From contig CM062812.1 of the NCBI GenBank assembly GCA_031772625.1, positions 728,350,300-728,414,299 on the forward strand: 64,000 bases of DNA, given 5' to 3'. The position numbers and the translations under genes were made by a program. A model generated the notes under the pieces. That model saw only the letters and a list, made by a program, of their open reading frames with translations, had not been told where the DNA came from and searched no databases. The first letter of the stretch is position 1. Each line of letters begins with the position of its first letter. This DNA comes from Pinus tabuliformis. Its lineage: Eukaryota; Streptophyta; Pinopsida; Pinales; Pinaceae. This document shows, piece by piece, positions 34,931-46,366 of this stretch.

Positions 34931-36243
34931 GGTAGCGGATGGGACGACACGCTGGAGTTACAGCAAAGACTGCCAACGGGCCTTTCGCATGCCCTGTTGG
35001 CAAATTTGTCCGCTTCCTTGTTCAGACTGCGGAGTATGTGATAGTAGCTTACCTCCTCCATTGCTTCATGAAGGAGTTGGTTTCTCCGGTTTATTTGCTG
35101 AAGAAGAATGTTGGGAGTGCTCTTCCTGTGCGCCATGAGCCTAATTATTATTGAAGAATCTCCAAACACGACTGCTTTTTTTATCCCGAGTTTGGTTAGT
35201 TGGATGAGACCCTGATACAGGGCAAGTCCTTCGGCTTTATTATTTGAGTTCTCCCCTAGTCCCCATTCGTAGTAAAGGATTCGCTCACCATTCGCATTGC
35301 AAATAAGGCCCCCTGCCCCTGCCAATCCTGGATTCGACTTTGAAGCCCCATCGAAGAATAGGCAGAATTTGTTGCAGTTGCTCATCCATTTGGACAGTTC
35401 CTCCTCTTTCACTCGTAACTTCCATGCACTGTTTACTTCCTTCGCCTTGATCCCTGTCCTGCTGGCTTCCTGGGCCCTGGGAGTGTTCTCCAAAACATAG
35501 CTGAGGAAATTTCGCTCCTCAACACAGTAAATGGTTGCACTAACTTTACGGTTGGTGTGATTTGTTATTGTTTCCAGCGCCAGCATTTTGGCCTTGTGAC
35601 AAATTTTCCTAGTGCTGGATCCTTTTTCTTGAAAAACTTTGCCATTTCGCGCTAGCCAGATGCGCCATAAAAGAGTGAGAGGTATGGTGTTCCATACTCT
35701 TTGTGCCAGTTGACTTCCTTTCTTCTTCCACGGACAACTCCTTCTCCATTTATAGATGGTTTCAGCAATTGTGTTCTGGGGTTCCCATGGTGTTTCTCCG
35801 AGTAAGGCCATTTCCTTCCAGCATTCGCCAGCTACCGGGCAGTCAATAAATAGATGCTGCATTGTTTCTTCTGACCTACAACAATTTGGGCATCTGGATG
35901 GGCCCATTATGCCTCTCTTTCTTAAATTCTCTGTTGTCAAAGTTTTCCCTTTCAAGAGAAGCCAGATGAAAAACTTAACCTTAGGGGGAGCTTCTGCCTT
36001 CCATACTAATTTCCAATTGTTCCAGGGTTCTTGCTGATATATACTGTCACAGAGATATTGGTGTCCCGCTTTGACTGTATACTGCGTTCCAGATGGATCC
36101 CAACGATATCCATCCAGAGCGCCCACTGTTGACTGTATATTTGCTTGAACGTTCTGGTCACAAAAATTTCCTACAAAATTAATCCTTATATGAACTGGAG
36201 CAGGAATATAGGTCTCTTGTTTATCCATTAATGGTAAATGCAT
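34927..36243 (-). CDS. LINE ORF2 C-terminal part: zinc finger and RNase H
   Basis: This 438-codon open frame starts after the missing reverse transcriptase. Residues 76-110 are the connector (WKLVWKAEAPPKVKFFIWLL). A zf-RVT zinc finger follows, with C118, C121, H130 and C135. From about residue 290 there is a complete RNase H fold of the type carried by some plant L1 elements: D298 (FFDGAS), E338 (NNKAEGL), D362 (FGDSS), and H402/D412 near the end (HILRSLNKEAD). The catalytic residues are all present. In an active element it would remove RNA from the RNA/DNA hybrid. The first Met is just where the open frame happens to start; the real protein would begin much further upstream. The stop (TGA) overlaps the next ATG as ATGA. 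Confidence 0.85.
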   Translation of the reverse strand: MHLPLMDKQETYIPAPVHIRINFVGNFCDQNVQANIQSTVGALDGYRWDPSGTQYTVKAGHQYLCDSIYQQEPWNNWKLVWKAEAPPKVKFFIWLLLKGKTLTTENLRKRGIMGPSRCPNCCRSEETMQHLFIDCPVAGECWKEMALLGETPWEPQNTIAETIYKWRRSCPWKKKGSQLAQRVWNTIPLTLLWRIWLARNGKVFQEKGSSTRKICHKAKMLALETITNHTNRKVSATIYCVEERNFLSYVLENTPRAQEASRTGIKAKEVNSAWKLRVKEEELSKWMSNCNKFCLFFDGASKSNPGLAGAGGLICNANGERILYYEWGLGENSNNKAEGLALYQGLIQLTKLGIKKAVVFGDSSIIIRLMAHRKSTPNILLQQINRRNQLLHEAMEEVSYYHILRSLNKEADKFANRACERPVGSLCCNSSVSSHPLP

Positions 36244-36330
36244 CCGATATATTAGTTGCGGCTCATATCAGACCTACCTTATACACAACATCCATGGGCT
36301 TGTTGTTCCACCATTCCCCTGTGAAAAAAT

Positions 36331-36589
36331 TAAAAAAAAAATTGAAAATAATTTACTGTTGTCAATTGAATTGCTCTTTTTTTTATGCTTTTCATTATAG
36401 AAGTGCGATCTGAATATGTGCCCTTCTAAATGAAATTAAGACCTGCCCTTCAAATTTGATCACTGGTTGGAATGGGTCAAACAAATATAGAAGTGTAATT
36501 CATAAAAGTGTAATTCATGCACGCGGGTCTGTTCGAACCATATTACATCCGGTAAACATACATGTTGATGTATTTTACTATGGACGAGT
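36331..36589. other. Spacer with a small duplication
   Basis: AAGTGTAATTCAT occurs twice about 18 bp apart (about 36491 and 36509). No gene is recognised. Confidence 0.3.
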
Positions 36590-36961
36590 ACTTGACAGAT
36601 GGGCCCACTTAGTGAGTTTCTCAATCTCAGCCGGGACTACCGCTACCACAGTGGCTCTTTTTGTTGGTTAGTGATGTACGACTTTTTGTTGGTTAGTGAT
36701 GTACGAGTAGTTGATAGATGGGTCTACTTAGTTAGTTTTTCAATCTCAGCCGGGACTACCGCTACCACAGTGACTCTCTTGTTTGTGAGTGATGTTGAGA
36801 AATTATTTTTGTTTTTACAGTGGCTTTCTTTGTTAGTTAGTGATGTACGAATAATTGATAGATGGATCTACTTAGTGAGTTTCTCAATCTCAACCGGGAC
36901 TACAGCTACCACAGTGACTCTCTTGTTTGTTAATGATGTTGAGAAATTATTTTTGTTTTTA
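36590..36961. repeat. ~120-146 bp tandem repeat, three units
   Basis: Units begin at a TTGA(C/T)AGATGG(G/A) phrase near 36590, 36710 and 36856. Each contains CAATCTCA(G/A)CCGGGACTAC and CTACCACAGTG. The last two also share GTTGAGAAATTATTTTTG. The long plus frame across them (36599-36991) is a by-product of the repeat. Confidence 0.85.
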
Positions 36962-37073
36962 CAGGTCGTTTCTTCCGCGGATGATATTTGAATTTGATAC
37001 TTTCGTTTCTCTTAGTTCAGGTCGTTTCTTCCGCGGATGATATTTGAATTTGATACTTTCGTTTCTCTTAGTT
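36962..37073. repeat. 56-bp tandem duplication
   Basis: CAGGTCGTTTCTTCCGCGG starts at 36962 and again at 37018. The two units look identical. Confidence 0.95.
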
Positions 37074-40000
37074 CACTAATTTACCATGTGTGGTGATATA
37101 CAAATATTATTAAAAGACGGCCGTGTATTCATATGAAATTGATAGAAATAGTGATTTATTTATTTATAATTTTCTTTGATTTACGGCAACGTATTAGCAT
37201 TTTTGCTATTATGTTTTTTTAGAATTTATAGTTTACATATTCATCATTATAATTACACCGAAAGATGTATTTTATATCATAGTTTAAAAGATATTTGTAA
37301 TTTATTTGGTGTTTTATTTTTAGTTGGCACATGTTTTATTAGTTTATTTTTAAATAAAAATAAAATAATTTTAAAATAAAAATAAAATATTAATTTTAAT
37401 AAAATTAAAAATCAATATATATTAATAATTTTAATAAAATTAAAAATCAATATATATTAATGATTAGTTTTAATTAAAAGTATTAGGAAACATTAATACT
37501 TTTATATTCATTGTATCTTGTTATTTTTGATATTACAATTTAATATAAAAGAGTATATTTTTGATATTACAATTTAATACAAAAGAGTATTGCTAAAAAT
37601 ATTTAAATATCTACATGAAATAACATAATTTTGTATTATAACTAATTAAAAGTTAATGAATCTTATATTCACTTTTGAGAATTTAGAAAATGTATATATT
37701 TTTTTTAATTTTTAATTTTTAAATGTATGTAATATATGAGTTAAATAAATTATTTGAATATCTATGTTAACTAAGCTATTTCGATATCAAGTTTTTCGAT
37801 ATCAAGTTTGTTGGTAAATAGGCATAGGAATTAGTAAATGATAAACATCAAAACAAGAACTCTATAATAGATCTCACATTCTCAAAATAAATAAATAAAA
37901 AATAAAACCATAAAATTTAACTAAATTATAACATTAATTTAAAATTGTTGTGCTCATTTTATATGGTAGAAACATTTCCAAACGTTTACATGTAAACTCA
38001 AGTAAAAAATAATAAAAAGTTAAAAGTAATAAAGAGCTCAAATTAAAAGAAATGTTGTGGAATCCATAAATTATTGTAACCATTTAAATGTTAGTTCAAG
38101 TAATAATAAAAGGTTAAAAACAATAAAAGCCAATATGTTATATTGTAATTTTATTTTTTTAATGAAATTACCAAATAATTTTTTTTTAAATAAAATAAAA
38201 TCATAATATAAATTTCACATTAAAAATATATCCTATAATAGTAGCTATATCTTTAGATCCATTTTACCATACAAATTAAAATAATGATTTTACAATCATA
38301 TTTAAAATTAAGTAATAAACACAAAACTTAATAATTACGATAAAGTTACAATCTAAAAAGATTTTAAACATGGATATTCATCCTCACTTAATCATGGATA
38401 TTATTCACTTGTATATAGGCTTTGTTACAATATCATGGACCAATATGGTCAGTTATCAATACCACATGCCCAAAAACCATAGCATTTTTTAATTATATCT
38501 TAAAAAAAAGATTATAATTACCTTTAAGATACATATTTACCTTCTATCTTCATCATTATTAAAAATATTTAATTAATATTTCATAAAGATTAAATTAAAA
38601 TTTTAGTAAAATAAAAAGTGAAAATACACTTATATATAAATGTAAAATTTATATAATATAAACAATATTATTAAGAATTAGCATAGATTCAACTTAATTA
38701 AAAATTTACTAAAAAATAAAAAAAATCAAATCTTTGTATAAACATTTCTCCAAATTTTCTATTCTATGTTTTTTTTGTGCATATTAAAAAATTTCACCAT
38801 TTACATATATTTTAATTAAAAACTATACATATAATAAATTTCGCTAATTAATTATATTGGAAGTAACTTCATGATATTTCTCACACATTATCATATTCAT
38901 AAATAAAATAGCATTAGAAGCCGAAATTAACGATATAAATAATCACGTTTGACCACCCGATCTAAGAGCAATGTGTACCTATTCACAACATTACCTCACA
39001 AAGTGGAATAGTATTTTATAAAAGAAGAATTGCATGAAATCTTCCAAAACATATACCTCTTTTTATTGATATTTTATAAACGAAGAAGTGCAATGTGTAT
39101 GCCTTTGAATGTTACAAGACAAATGGGATGAATGCGAGGGGAATGAGTGATGTTAACCTTTTCTCTCTAATTGAAATTCTCACTCTAACTTTCCCTAGGT
39201 TTTTTCTCCGTTTATCATTGTATTATTGTTTTTAAATATTTTTTTTAATCAATTTTATTTCTAACTATAATATTAATTCTATTATTATTTTTATAATTTT
39301 TTTTCACCAATTGTATTTCTAACTGTAATATTAATTCTATGGGCGTATCAAAATTCTCTTTTCACCTTTGATATCCAAATTTTTTAACTTTTTGACTATT
39401 TTCTTTCTAATATCCAAAAATTTTTAACCTTTTGACTCTCTTCTTTAAATTTAAGATTTATATATTATAATCCATTATCATTCCTAATTGATTTATTTCT
39501 CAATGTTTCAACTCAAAAACATTATTACCCGTGTCTTAAAATTAAATATCTTTTATAAAGAATAACAATATTTCTATAATAATAATTTCCCCACCCCCTT
39601 TTTTTGAATTCTCGACCATTAGAAATTAATTTTTCAATATTTCTTTTGACCTTTGACTATCTCCAATCATATTATATATTGTATCCCTATTTCATTCCAT
39701 TTTGATTTATTTATCTCTATAATTTTACTTTAAATCTTATAATTAGCGATTTATATATATGTGATATAATTAACAAAGTAATTTTTATGCTTATCTATAT
39801 TTTTTGGAATTTTGACTAATAAAAAATAAAACATATTTTTAATTTTTAATTTTTTCTTTTTATTTATTTTTATTTTTTATTTCGAATGTCTTAATTCAAG
39901 TAACAAATCTTTGAATTATAATAGAATTTAATTTTTTGTTCTCTTTATTTGTAATCAAAATAAGTATTTATATAACATTTATCTCTAACAGTTAATTCTT

Positions 40001-40540
40001 TCAATCTCCCTATATTATTGTCATGCCTTCTTCTTAATATGTTTACTTCCTACCCTTGAAGATGGGTGAAGTGTTCACCATAAATGTTGGGTTGTTCAAC
40101 AAATCACACAAGACTAAAGAAGCTTTCATCAACAAAGTTTATATTTATGTTGACTTAAATTTTGGTAAATGTGATTAAATTCTAGGGTTTTGTTTTTAAG
40201 GTTGTTAAAGTGTGAAATTAATAATAATGGGAAAAAGATATAAAAAATCATATTAAAATTTGATGTGATATAATTTGGAATGTGATTTTAGAATGATTAT
40301 TTTCATGTTTTTTTAGTGTTTTTTTACACCATAAATTATTTCCATAGATTATGAATAACTAAAAGACTATTAATAACCACTTTTGGTGCATTATTTTAAA
40401 TTAATTTAATTGTCATTTTTTTCTTATTAATATAATAAGATTTAATATCTTAATTAGTTAGAATTAAAAAATCTTAATTTATAAGAAGTAGAGTAAATGA
40501 TGTGTAAACTGGCAAGCTCAAGATAATTCATAAATAAAAA
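37074..40540. other. AT-rich desert
   Basis: Very AT-rich, with small duplications such as TAATTTTAATAAAATTAAAA (about 37391 and 37427). About 38350-38500 shares phrases with 43930-44100 and 44340-44440 (for example TATCAATACCACATGCCC), a dispersed AT-rich repeat. No gene is supported. Confidence 0.4.
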
Positions 40541-40544
40541 TAAC

Positions 40545-41400
40545 CATAAATATGAAAAGTACATTTATTATTTAATTTTATGTGTAATTGTAATTAAAAT
40601 AGTAATATAATATTAAAAAAATCATTAATTGTCAAATACATTTACTTTTAGAAAAGATTTGGTAGACAACAAAACAATCAAGTATTTTATATTAATATTT
40701 ATTTTTGATATGAGAAGATGTTTGTTTAAAGAAATTTTTTTTTTTTTTTAAGCTTGGTAAGACTACAATCTTCCTCATGTCCAAGATATTGCAGGGATAA
40801 AAGCAGAGAATTGAACCTGTGACTTCATATCAAGGAACGCCTTAACAAAGCACCCTGATCACTATCTATCCAAGATCTAGTAAACTAGAAATTCTTAATT
40901 TTGAAATATATAAATATTTATTATCTAATTTTATGTAACCATAAATATGTAAAAGTACATTTATTATTCAATTTTATGTGTAATTGTAATTAAAATATTA
41001 ATATAATATTAAAAATCATTAATTATTAAATACATTCACATTTAGAAAAGGTTCCGCAGACAACAAAACAATCAAGCATTTTATATTAATATTTACTTTT
41101 GATATGAAAATGTTTGTTTAAAGATTCGTAATTTTGAAATATATAAATATATTAATAATAAAGAGGCAATAGAATATAAACGTATTTTTTATTGCAATAA
41201 GAGGCTGTCTAGATGAGCATAGAAGAAATGTCATAAGATTATGTTATAATTTTTTATATGAGAAGATGTTTGTTTAAAGATTCTTAATTTTGAAATATGT
41301 AAATATATTAAAAATAAAGAGGCAATAGAATATAAACGTATTTTTTATTGCAATAGGACGCTGTCTAGATGAGCATAGAAGAAATGTCATAAGATTACGT
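40545..41400. repeat. AT-rich tandem block with nested units
   Basis: About 40545-40729 is repeated at about 40939-41121 (sharing AATTTTATGTGTAATTGTAA and GACAACAAAACAATCAAG). About 41100-41257 is repeated at 41257-41400 (sharing AAAGAGGCAATAGAATATAA and CTGTCTAGATGAGCATAGAA). One copy has been split by a SINE insertion. Confidence 0.8.
40737..40886 (-). mobile_element. tRNA-derived SINE with 7-bp target duplication
   Basis: On the minus strand the 150-bp block begins with a tRNA-like head: an A-box-like TAGTGATCAGGG and a B-box-like GGTTCAATTC about 35 bp later. It ends in 13-15 A residues (T run 40735-40749 on plus). It is flanked by AGAAATT at 40730-40736 and 40887-40893. The paralogous tandem copies at about 41117-41137 and 41275-41295 read straight through the same site without it, giving a natural empty site. 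RNA polymerase III internal promoters of this kind drive SINE transcription. Confidence 0.75.
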
Positions 41401-42370
41401 TATCTTATATTATGTTATTGTTGAGCGAATTGTGTAATGATTATGGTTGATGACAACCTTGCCATTGATGCCAAGAGGCTACATGTTTAGGGAAATTTGT
41501 TTGTGTTCTTCTTACTGATGTGTTTTGTTGTATGGAGAGTACCTTAGAGCTTGGAGGTTGTTGAAGACATGAGTTTTGGGCCTATCTCCTATGTAATTTT
41601 GACTGCAAATGATGTTTCTACTAAGTGCATAGTTCGATAATACTCTCAGAGACATTTCCAATACTACATGGCACTTAGAAAGTCGACAGGGTTGAAGAGA
41701 TAAAATACTTTGAAGTTGGCTAATTAGGTTAAGCAATAGACGTCCGGGCATATCTTGACATCTGGGCCATCCTGGGTGTAAACAATTGTTTGTATCTAAA
41801 AGATCCGGACTCCAAACTTATCCTGATATTCGGGACAACTGGGAGCTTCAATGGTTCAACCGAAGAAGAGAACCAGATTCGTATTGCAGGTTTTTGCCGG
41901 TCAAAATTCCACACAAAAGCTATGATATACGGAGTTGAGGAGAAATTGGGGACTTATGTGGTGTCAAAAGATCTCGACATCTGGATCAATCTGGACTTGT
42001 GAGTATTCCAAACTTGAAGAATATCTCGGCATATTAGGTCGTTCAGGACTTTTGAGAGTCCAAAACGAGAGTTCACAAATAACAACCAGATTCGGATCCC
42101 ACCCTCGGTACAAAAGAATGATGTGGCAGGATGATCAAGTTAGTGACGGGAGTGCAGGTGGTGATAATTGGGCCAATGTGATGACATGGCACCACTAAAA
42201 GGTAACATTGTGGCATATAGTTTCGGAGGTCAAATTGACCAAATCCAAATGACCGATGGCACCACTCACCGAATGAAACATAGCAGTGTGATGATGTAAC
42301 ATGACATGTCACTACACTGCATAAGTTTAATAAAAAGGTTTGTAGAGGTTTTGTTTTGTAATCAACCATG
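41401..42370. other. LTR-like, phrase-repeating sequence
   Basis: Related phrases recur, such as GACATCTGGGCCATCCTGGG, GACATCTGGATCAATCTGGA and TATTAGGTCGTTCAGGAC (about 41755-42050). This is reminiscent of the internally repetitive LTRs of some plant retrotransposons. Ends, PBS and PPT were not found. Frames on both strands (41790-42198) are not credible. Confidence 0.35.
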
Positions 42371-42539
42371 GCTGACGGCGCCCGAGAGATGCATATACGT
42401 TGGTTTATGAACAGAGAATTTCACGTTCCCCGATGCGAGGCTTTATAGGCGAGTGTCCATCTGGATGAGTTGATGGGGGCATGACATGATAAATAGACTC
42501 TGGTAGATGGAAGATTGTTGACGATAATTATGTTGTGAG

Positions 42540-42911
42540 TTGACAGCCTACGCACCGCCACAGTCAGGGTTTGAAACTTTGAAATGGACTTGGAGACTAT
42601 GCTGTGACTCAGTCGTTGATCCCGATACCAAGTTGTTTGCGCCAAGAGCCGAAAATTTAATGGCACGCAGAGGCTTCAAATTTTGCATTGTAAACACCAA
42701 ATTTCTATTAAGTGGCGGTTGGGAAAACATTTTTTTCCCGAAGGAGGGCCATGACCAACTGTATCAAACAATAAAACTTAATGCTGAGAAATCGAGGGCA
42801 GATCTGTAGGAGCTGATTGTGCTCGTTAATGGAAGCTTCTCCTCGAGCGATCAAGGAATTTATGAAGACATTTCTCAAGTTGTGCATGATTTAATGAAGA
42901 CCATTCTTTAG
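42540..42911 (+). pseudogene. Unrecognised open frame, one in-frame TAG
   Basis: The frame runs from an ATG at 42540 through LFAPRAENLMARRGFKFCIV and LLSGGWENIFFPKEGHDQLY to a TAG at 42807-42809, and then continues open in the same frame (ELIVLVNGSFSSSDQG, DISQVVHDLMKTIL) to 42911. The composition looks protein-like and the block is more GC-rich than its surroundings. I do not recognise the family. It may be a gene or retroelement fragment. Confidence 0.35.
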
Positions 42912-43734
42912 CCTAAATGTGTATCGATGGTCTTCCTCGAGCTGCATGTGTTTCAATGCAGACTCTCCTCGACCTATGTGACACCGAGTGGGCTTTTTTC
43001 TGTGAGTGTTGAGAGAGTTTAAGCATAGGTATTGATTATGTGCTGAGAAAGGGTATGAGTGTATGATGTGAGTTTCAGTGTGCATCAATAGCAGTTGTTC
43101 TTGTGAACGAGTAAGTCATATTGTTGCAGAAGTGTGGTGTTGTGCAGACTGAGAAAGTGCTTGTAGAACCAAATAGAGATTGTAGAGGCAGAGGACAATT
43201 GTAGAAACAAAGGAAGCTTTAAAAGGCAATGATGAAATTATTTAATCAATCGCAAAGATTTCTCAGAGGTATGAGTTTGATAATTTTATAACAAATAGAT
43301 CAGAGATTGGTATCTCTAGCAAGTTCGTACTGGTTGATCTAACAGGTTTGGTTTTGTGTCTTATGTGAGTGGGTACTCATAAAATTGATGTAATTAAAGT
43401 TTATTTTTTTTATTTACATCATATATATATTATGATTTTTAAGGGTTTTAGTTAAAATATTTGTGTACTTTGGTATATGAATGGTGTTTTGTTGGTCGTT
43501 CTATGCATATAATTCTATAATTATTTGCATAACTAAAATAAATTGAATATTGATTCACCCTCTCTTCTTCTTTTCTCAACATTTCTTGATTTCCAACAAT
43601 TATATTTATTTAATGTAAAAATTTTGACTTGGTCAAATTAAATAAAATAAAATTTGAGATAATAAAACAAAAATATTCATTAGAATTTTTAATTGGTAAT
43701 AATTAAACTAGTGTGGATCCATCATAATTTTGGA
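42912..43734. other. No recognisable gene
   Basis: Becomes AT-rich after about 43380. The minus frame at 42891-43088 has no domain. Confidence 0.3.
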
Positions 43735-43750
43735 TCTATCAACCACCATG

Positions 43751-43834
43751 AGGGATCCAATCTCTCAAGGTGCAAACCTTCCATCAAATTTTGCATTCAA
43801 AAAAGAGGTTTGCACCTTGAGAGATTTGATCCCT
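43751..43834. repeat. 29-bp near-perfect inverted repeat (hairpin)
   Basis: The arm at 43751-43779 and the arm at 43806-43834 are reverse complements with one mismatch around a 26-bp loop. A weaker extension (ATCAA on each side) reaches about 43738 and 43846. The RNA would fold into a stem of microRNA-precursor size, but it could equally be a small foldback repeat. Confidence 0.8.
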
Positions 43835-43899
43835 CTTAGAGCTTGATATATCATGAGTTAAGATGAATCTAGGTTGCTTATTATGATTAATTAGAAAAA

Positions 43900-45170
43900 T
43901 AATTAATATATGGGTTAAACATATATACATTTTTAAAAACATATAACGATATTCTAAACCATGGATATTCACCCTGAGTTTATAATGGAAATTTTTAAGT
44001 TGTAAATAGTGTTTGTCACAATAGCACAAATCGATAACATCTCTTAACAATGCCACAAGAACAATAAGACACATGTTGATATGACATTTTTTTAACCACT
44101 TAATTTGAGATAAATTAACTACAAATCATAACTAACCTAGAGATAAATCTTAACCCTTGAATTGGATGTATTAATACAAATATTATGATATATTCATTGA
44201 GGTTAAATCTCTACAAAATAGATATACCATAATTATAAAAATAAAAAAAATTAACTAAATTATAACTTTATTATTATTGTTGTTGTTATTTATAAAACAA
44301 ATTAATTGGTGAGTTAAACATATGTAATTTTAAAAACATGTAATAAGATTTCATTCCTTACCCCAACTTTAATATGCAGATTCTCTATCTATTTCTACAA
44401 TACGATGGTTTATCAATACCACATGCCCAAAAAAGCATAAGCCAATTCATATGACACTTTTTCATATGATGTTTTTCTTAGTTAATTAATTTAATTAAAT
44501 GTGAAAAAATAACATAACTACTTTCGAGATAAATGTTCATCTTTGATTTGTGTACACTCCTAAGAATATTTTCAAATATTCCATAAAAGTTAAATCCCTT
44601 CCATCCACATAATAATTAGTGATAATTAAATTAAAATTGAGGAATCCCTACTGCAAAATAGAAAAATCGGTGATTAACTACAATAAAATATTTCAAACCC
44701 AAAGAAAAAGAGTAATTAAATGGAAAAAAACATTTACTTCTTAAAACAAGTAATAGGGGAAAGATGTGTAATTCACTTAATTTTTAATAGAAAATTGATA
44801 TATGGCATTTAAAAATTGTTTAGCTTAGCTAATACATGAAATGAATCTTTTCGTGACACTATTTTTGGTTAATTTTGTCTAAATATAATAGTAATTTTTA
44901 AGAGAAAAAAACTTAAATTGATAAATTTTCAAAATTCGAGAAGTTATTTTAGAGTGTTGAATAGATTCATATATTGAAATGTTGATTTTAAAAAACAAGA
45001 AATACATGTGATATAGTTTGACTTTGACTTTGAGGATATAAAAATATGGTGGGGGTACGGTTACTTGAACTTATGACATATGTGTCAACGTGACTCACAT
45101 CAACTGTTTTTCCACCAATCTTGATCCATATAATTCCTTTACATGGTACAAAGTCTAGTTACATTGATTA
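43900..45170. other. AT-rich sequence with a dispersed repeat
   Basis: About 43910-44100 and 44310-44470 are partly similar to each other and to 38350-38500 (GGTTAAACATAT, TAAAAACAT(A/G)TAA, CAATACCACATGCCCAAAAA). No gene is supported. Confidence 0.4.
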
Positions 45171-45175
45171 GTGTT
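45171..45175. other. Target-site duplication, left
   Basis: GTGTT directly before the LTR; the same five bases follow the other LTR at 52138-52142. Confidence 0.85.
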
Positions 45176-46054
45176 TGTCAGCGAAATAATGATTCTATAA
45201 CGCAAGATAAATACTTAAAAGAATCAAGAAACTTTAATACCCAATAAATCATACCTCCGACCATTGATGTTACTCACACTCCGATACCAGACTTTCCTCT
45301 ATGCTTGAGGCAGTCCACTTCCCTTTTCTTTTCCGTTGGAAACTCTTCTGAGTAGACGAAACCCTAGTAAACTTGATCGAAACTACAAAGAGGTCTTTCA
45401 GACGCTTGGTCTCTGATTTATAAAACGAATGCTACTTTCAGCTTTGTATTTCAAAGCTTCCGAAAAGATTTCAGCGGCATCTGAAAACTACTCAAAGCAA
45501 CCGATTCGACAGTCTGTTCAAGATATTCCAGGCTCCTTGGTTTTGTTTCTTCAGGCAAAAAATGGAAATGGCGATCGATTGTCAAAACACAAAGCTTCCT
45601 TGAAAATTTATTCCTCCCATTTGTTGCTGATGACCTATGGAATTTTCCTGATCAACCGTGGCAAGAAGGCCACGAGAATGATCCTACGAAATGCGAGAAA
45701 CGTGTGGATGACTTATCAGAACCGTGAAATAACGTTCTGCCCCAATTTGGACCTGTTGGCACTTCCAAGCTCTGCTCACTCTCATTTGATGGTGTAAGGT
45801 TGAAGGGGTTGAGTTAGTGAGTTTGGAGACCAAACAAAAGTATTTATTGTCAAGCTTCCATCAAGCTTTTGTTGGCTATGTGTCAAGTGTTCCACAAAAT
45901 ATGGTAGAGAACTATAGAGGGAGTAATGGGCCACTCCAGGAGCTCCCAACAAGAAATTAATCAATAGCAGATGGTTTCTGTAATTTTTGGAATGGGCAGC
46001 AGATGGTTTCCAAATCATCAGCAGCCGTTAAGGGAGCCATAAAGGGAGCTAAAA
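45176..46054 (-). repeat. 3' LTR of the copia element
   Basis: Matches 51264-52137. On the element strand it starts TTTTAGCTCCC, not the usual TG, and ends GCTGACA. Its TATA position is altered to AATAAATA. A 122-codon antisense frame (plus strand, 45429-45797) is open here and in the other LTR. Confidence 0.92.
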
Positions 46055-46067
46055 TTCTCCCACTTGG
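46055..46067 (-). other. Polypurine tract
   Basis: CCAAGTGGGAGAA on the minus strand, directly before the 3' LTR. It primes plus-strand DNA synthesis and resembles the AAGTGGGAGA tract of many plant copia elements. Confidence 0.85.
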
Positions 46068-46366
46068 TCCATACTTCCAATCTAATGTCTCATCTTAAAA
46101 CCCATTGATAATCTATACTAAGTAATAGATACATGAATCATGGTGATAAGTCCTCTAATGACGAGTATTATCTTCCATGTATTACTATGTATTTATTGCT
46201 ATTATAATCTATGTGGCAACAATTTCTTAATGAATAAACCTTATTTTTATTCTTGGTCCTACACAGATGAATTCTCTCAAATCAAATTAAGGTGCACATA
46301 AGTATGAGGAAAACATCACAATAATTAATAATTTCATTAAAATAACATTGTCCATACAATGAGAAA

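Larger units (their letters stand above)
33841..36330 (-). mobile_element. 5'-truncated LINE with an extra downstream ORF
   Basis: The minus strand holds the C-terminal part of a LINE ORF2 (36243-34927), then a further coding region (34930-34061), then about 200 bp ending in an A-run (minus strand of 33841-33851). There is no endonuclease or reverse transcriptase upstream of 36243, consistent with 5' truncation. The upper end near 36330 is approximate. It is much better preserved than the LINE at 24-29 kb. Confidence 0.65.

Noticed and set aside
34775..35154. Overlapping plus-strand frames
   Set aside because: Antisense shadows of the LINE RNase H and downstream ORF.
36599..36991. 130-codon repetitive frame
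   Set aside because: A by-product of the 120-146 bp tandem units, which vary in length so that the frame is not kept.
45429..45797. 122-codon plus-strand frame as a host gene
   Set aside because: It lies inside the 3' LTR and is repeated in the other LTR at 51518-51886, so it belongs to the element.
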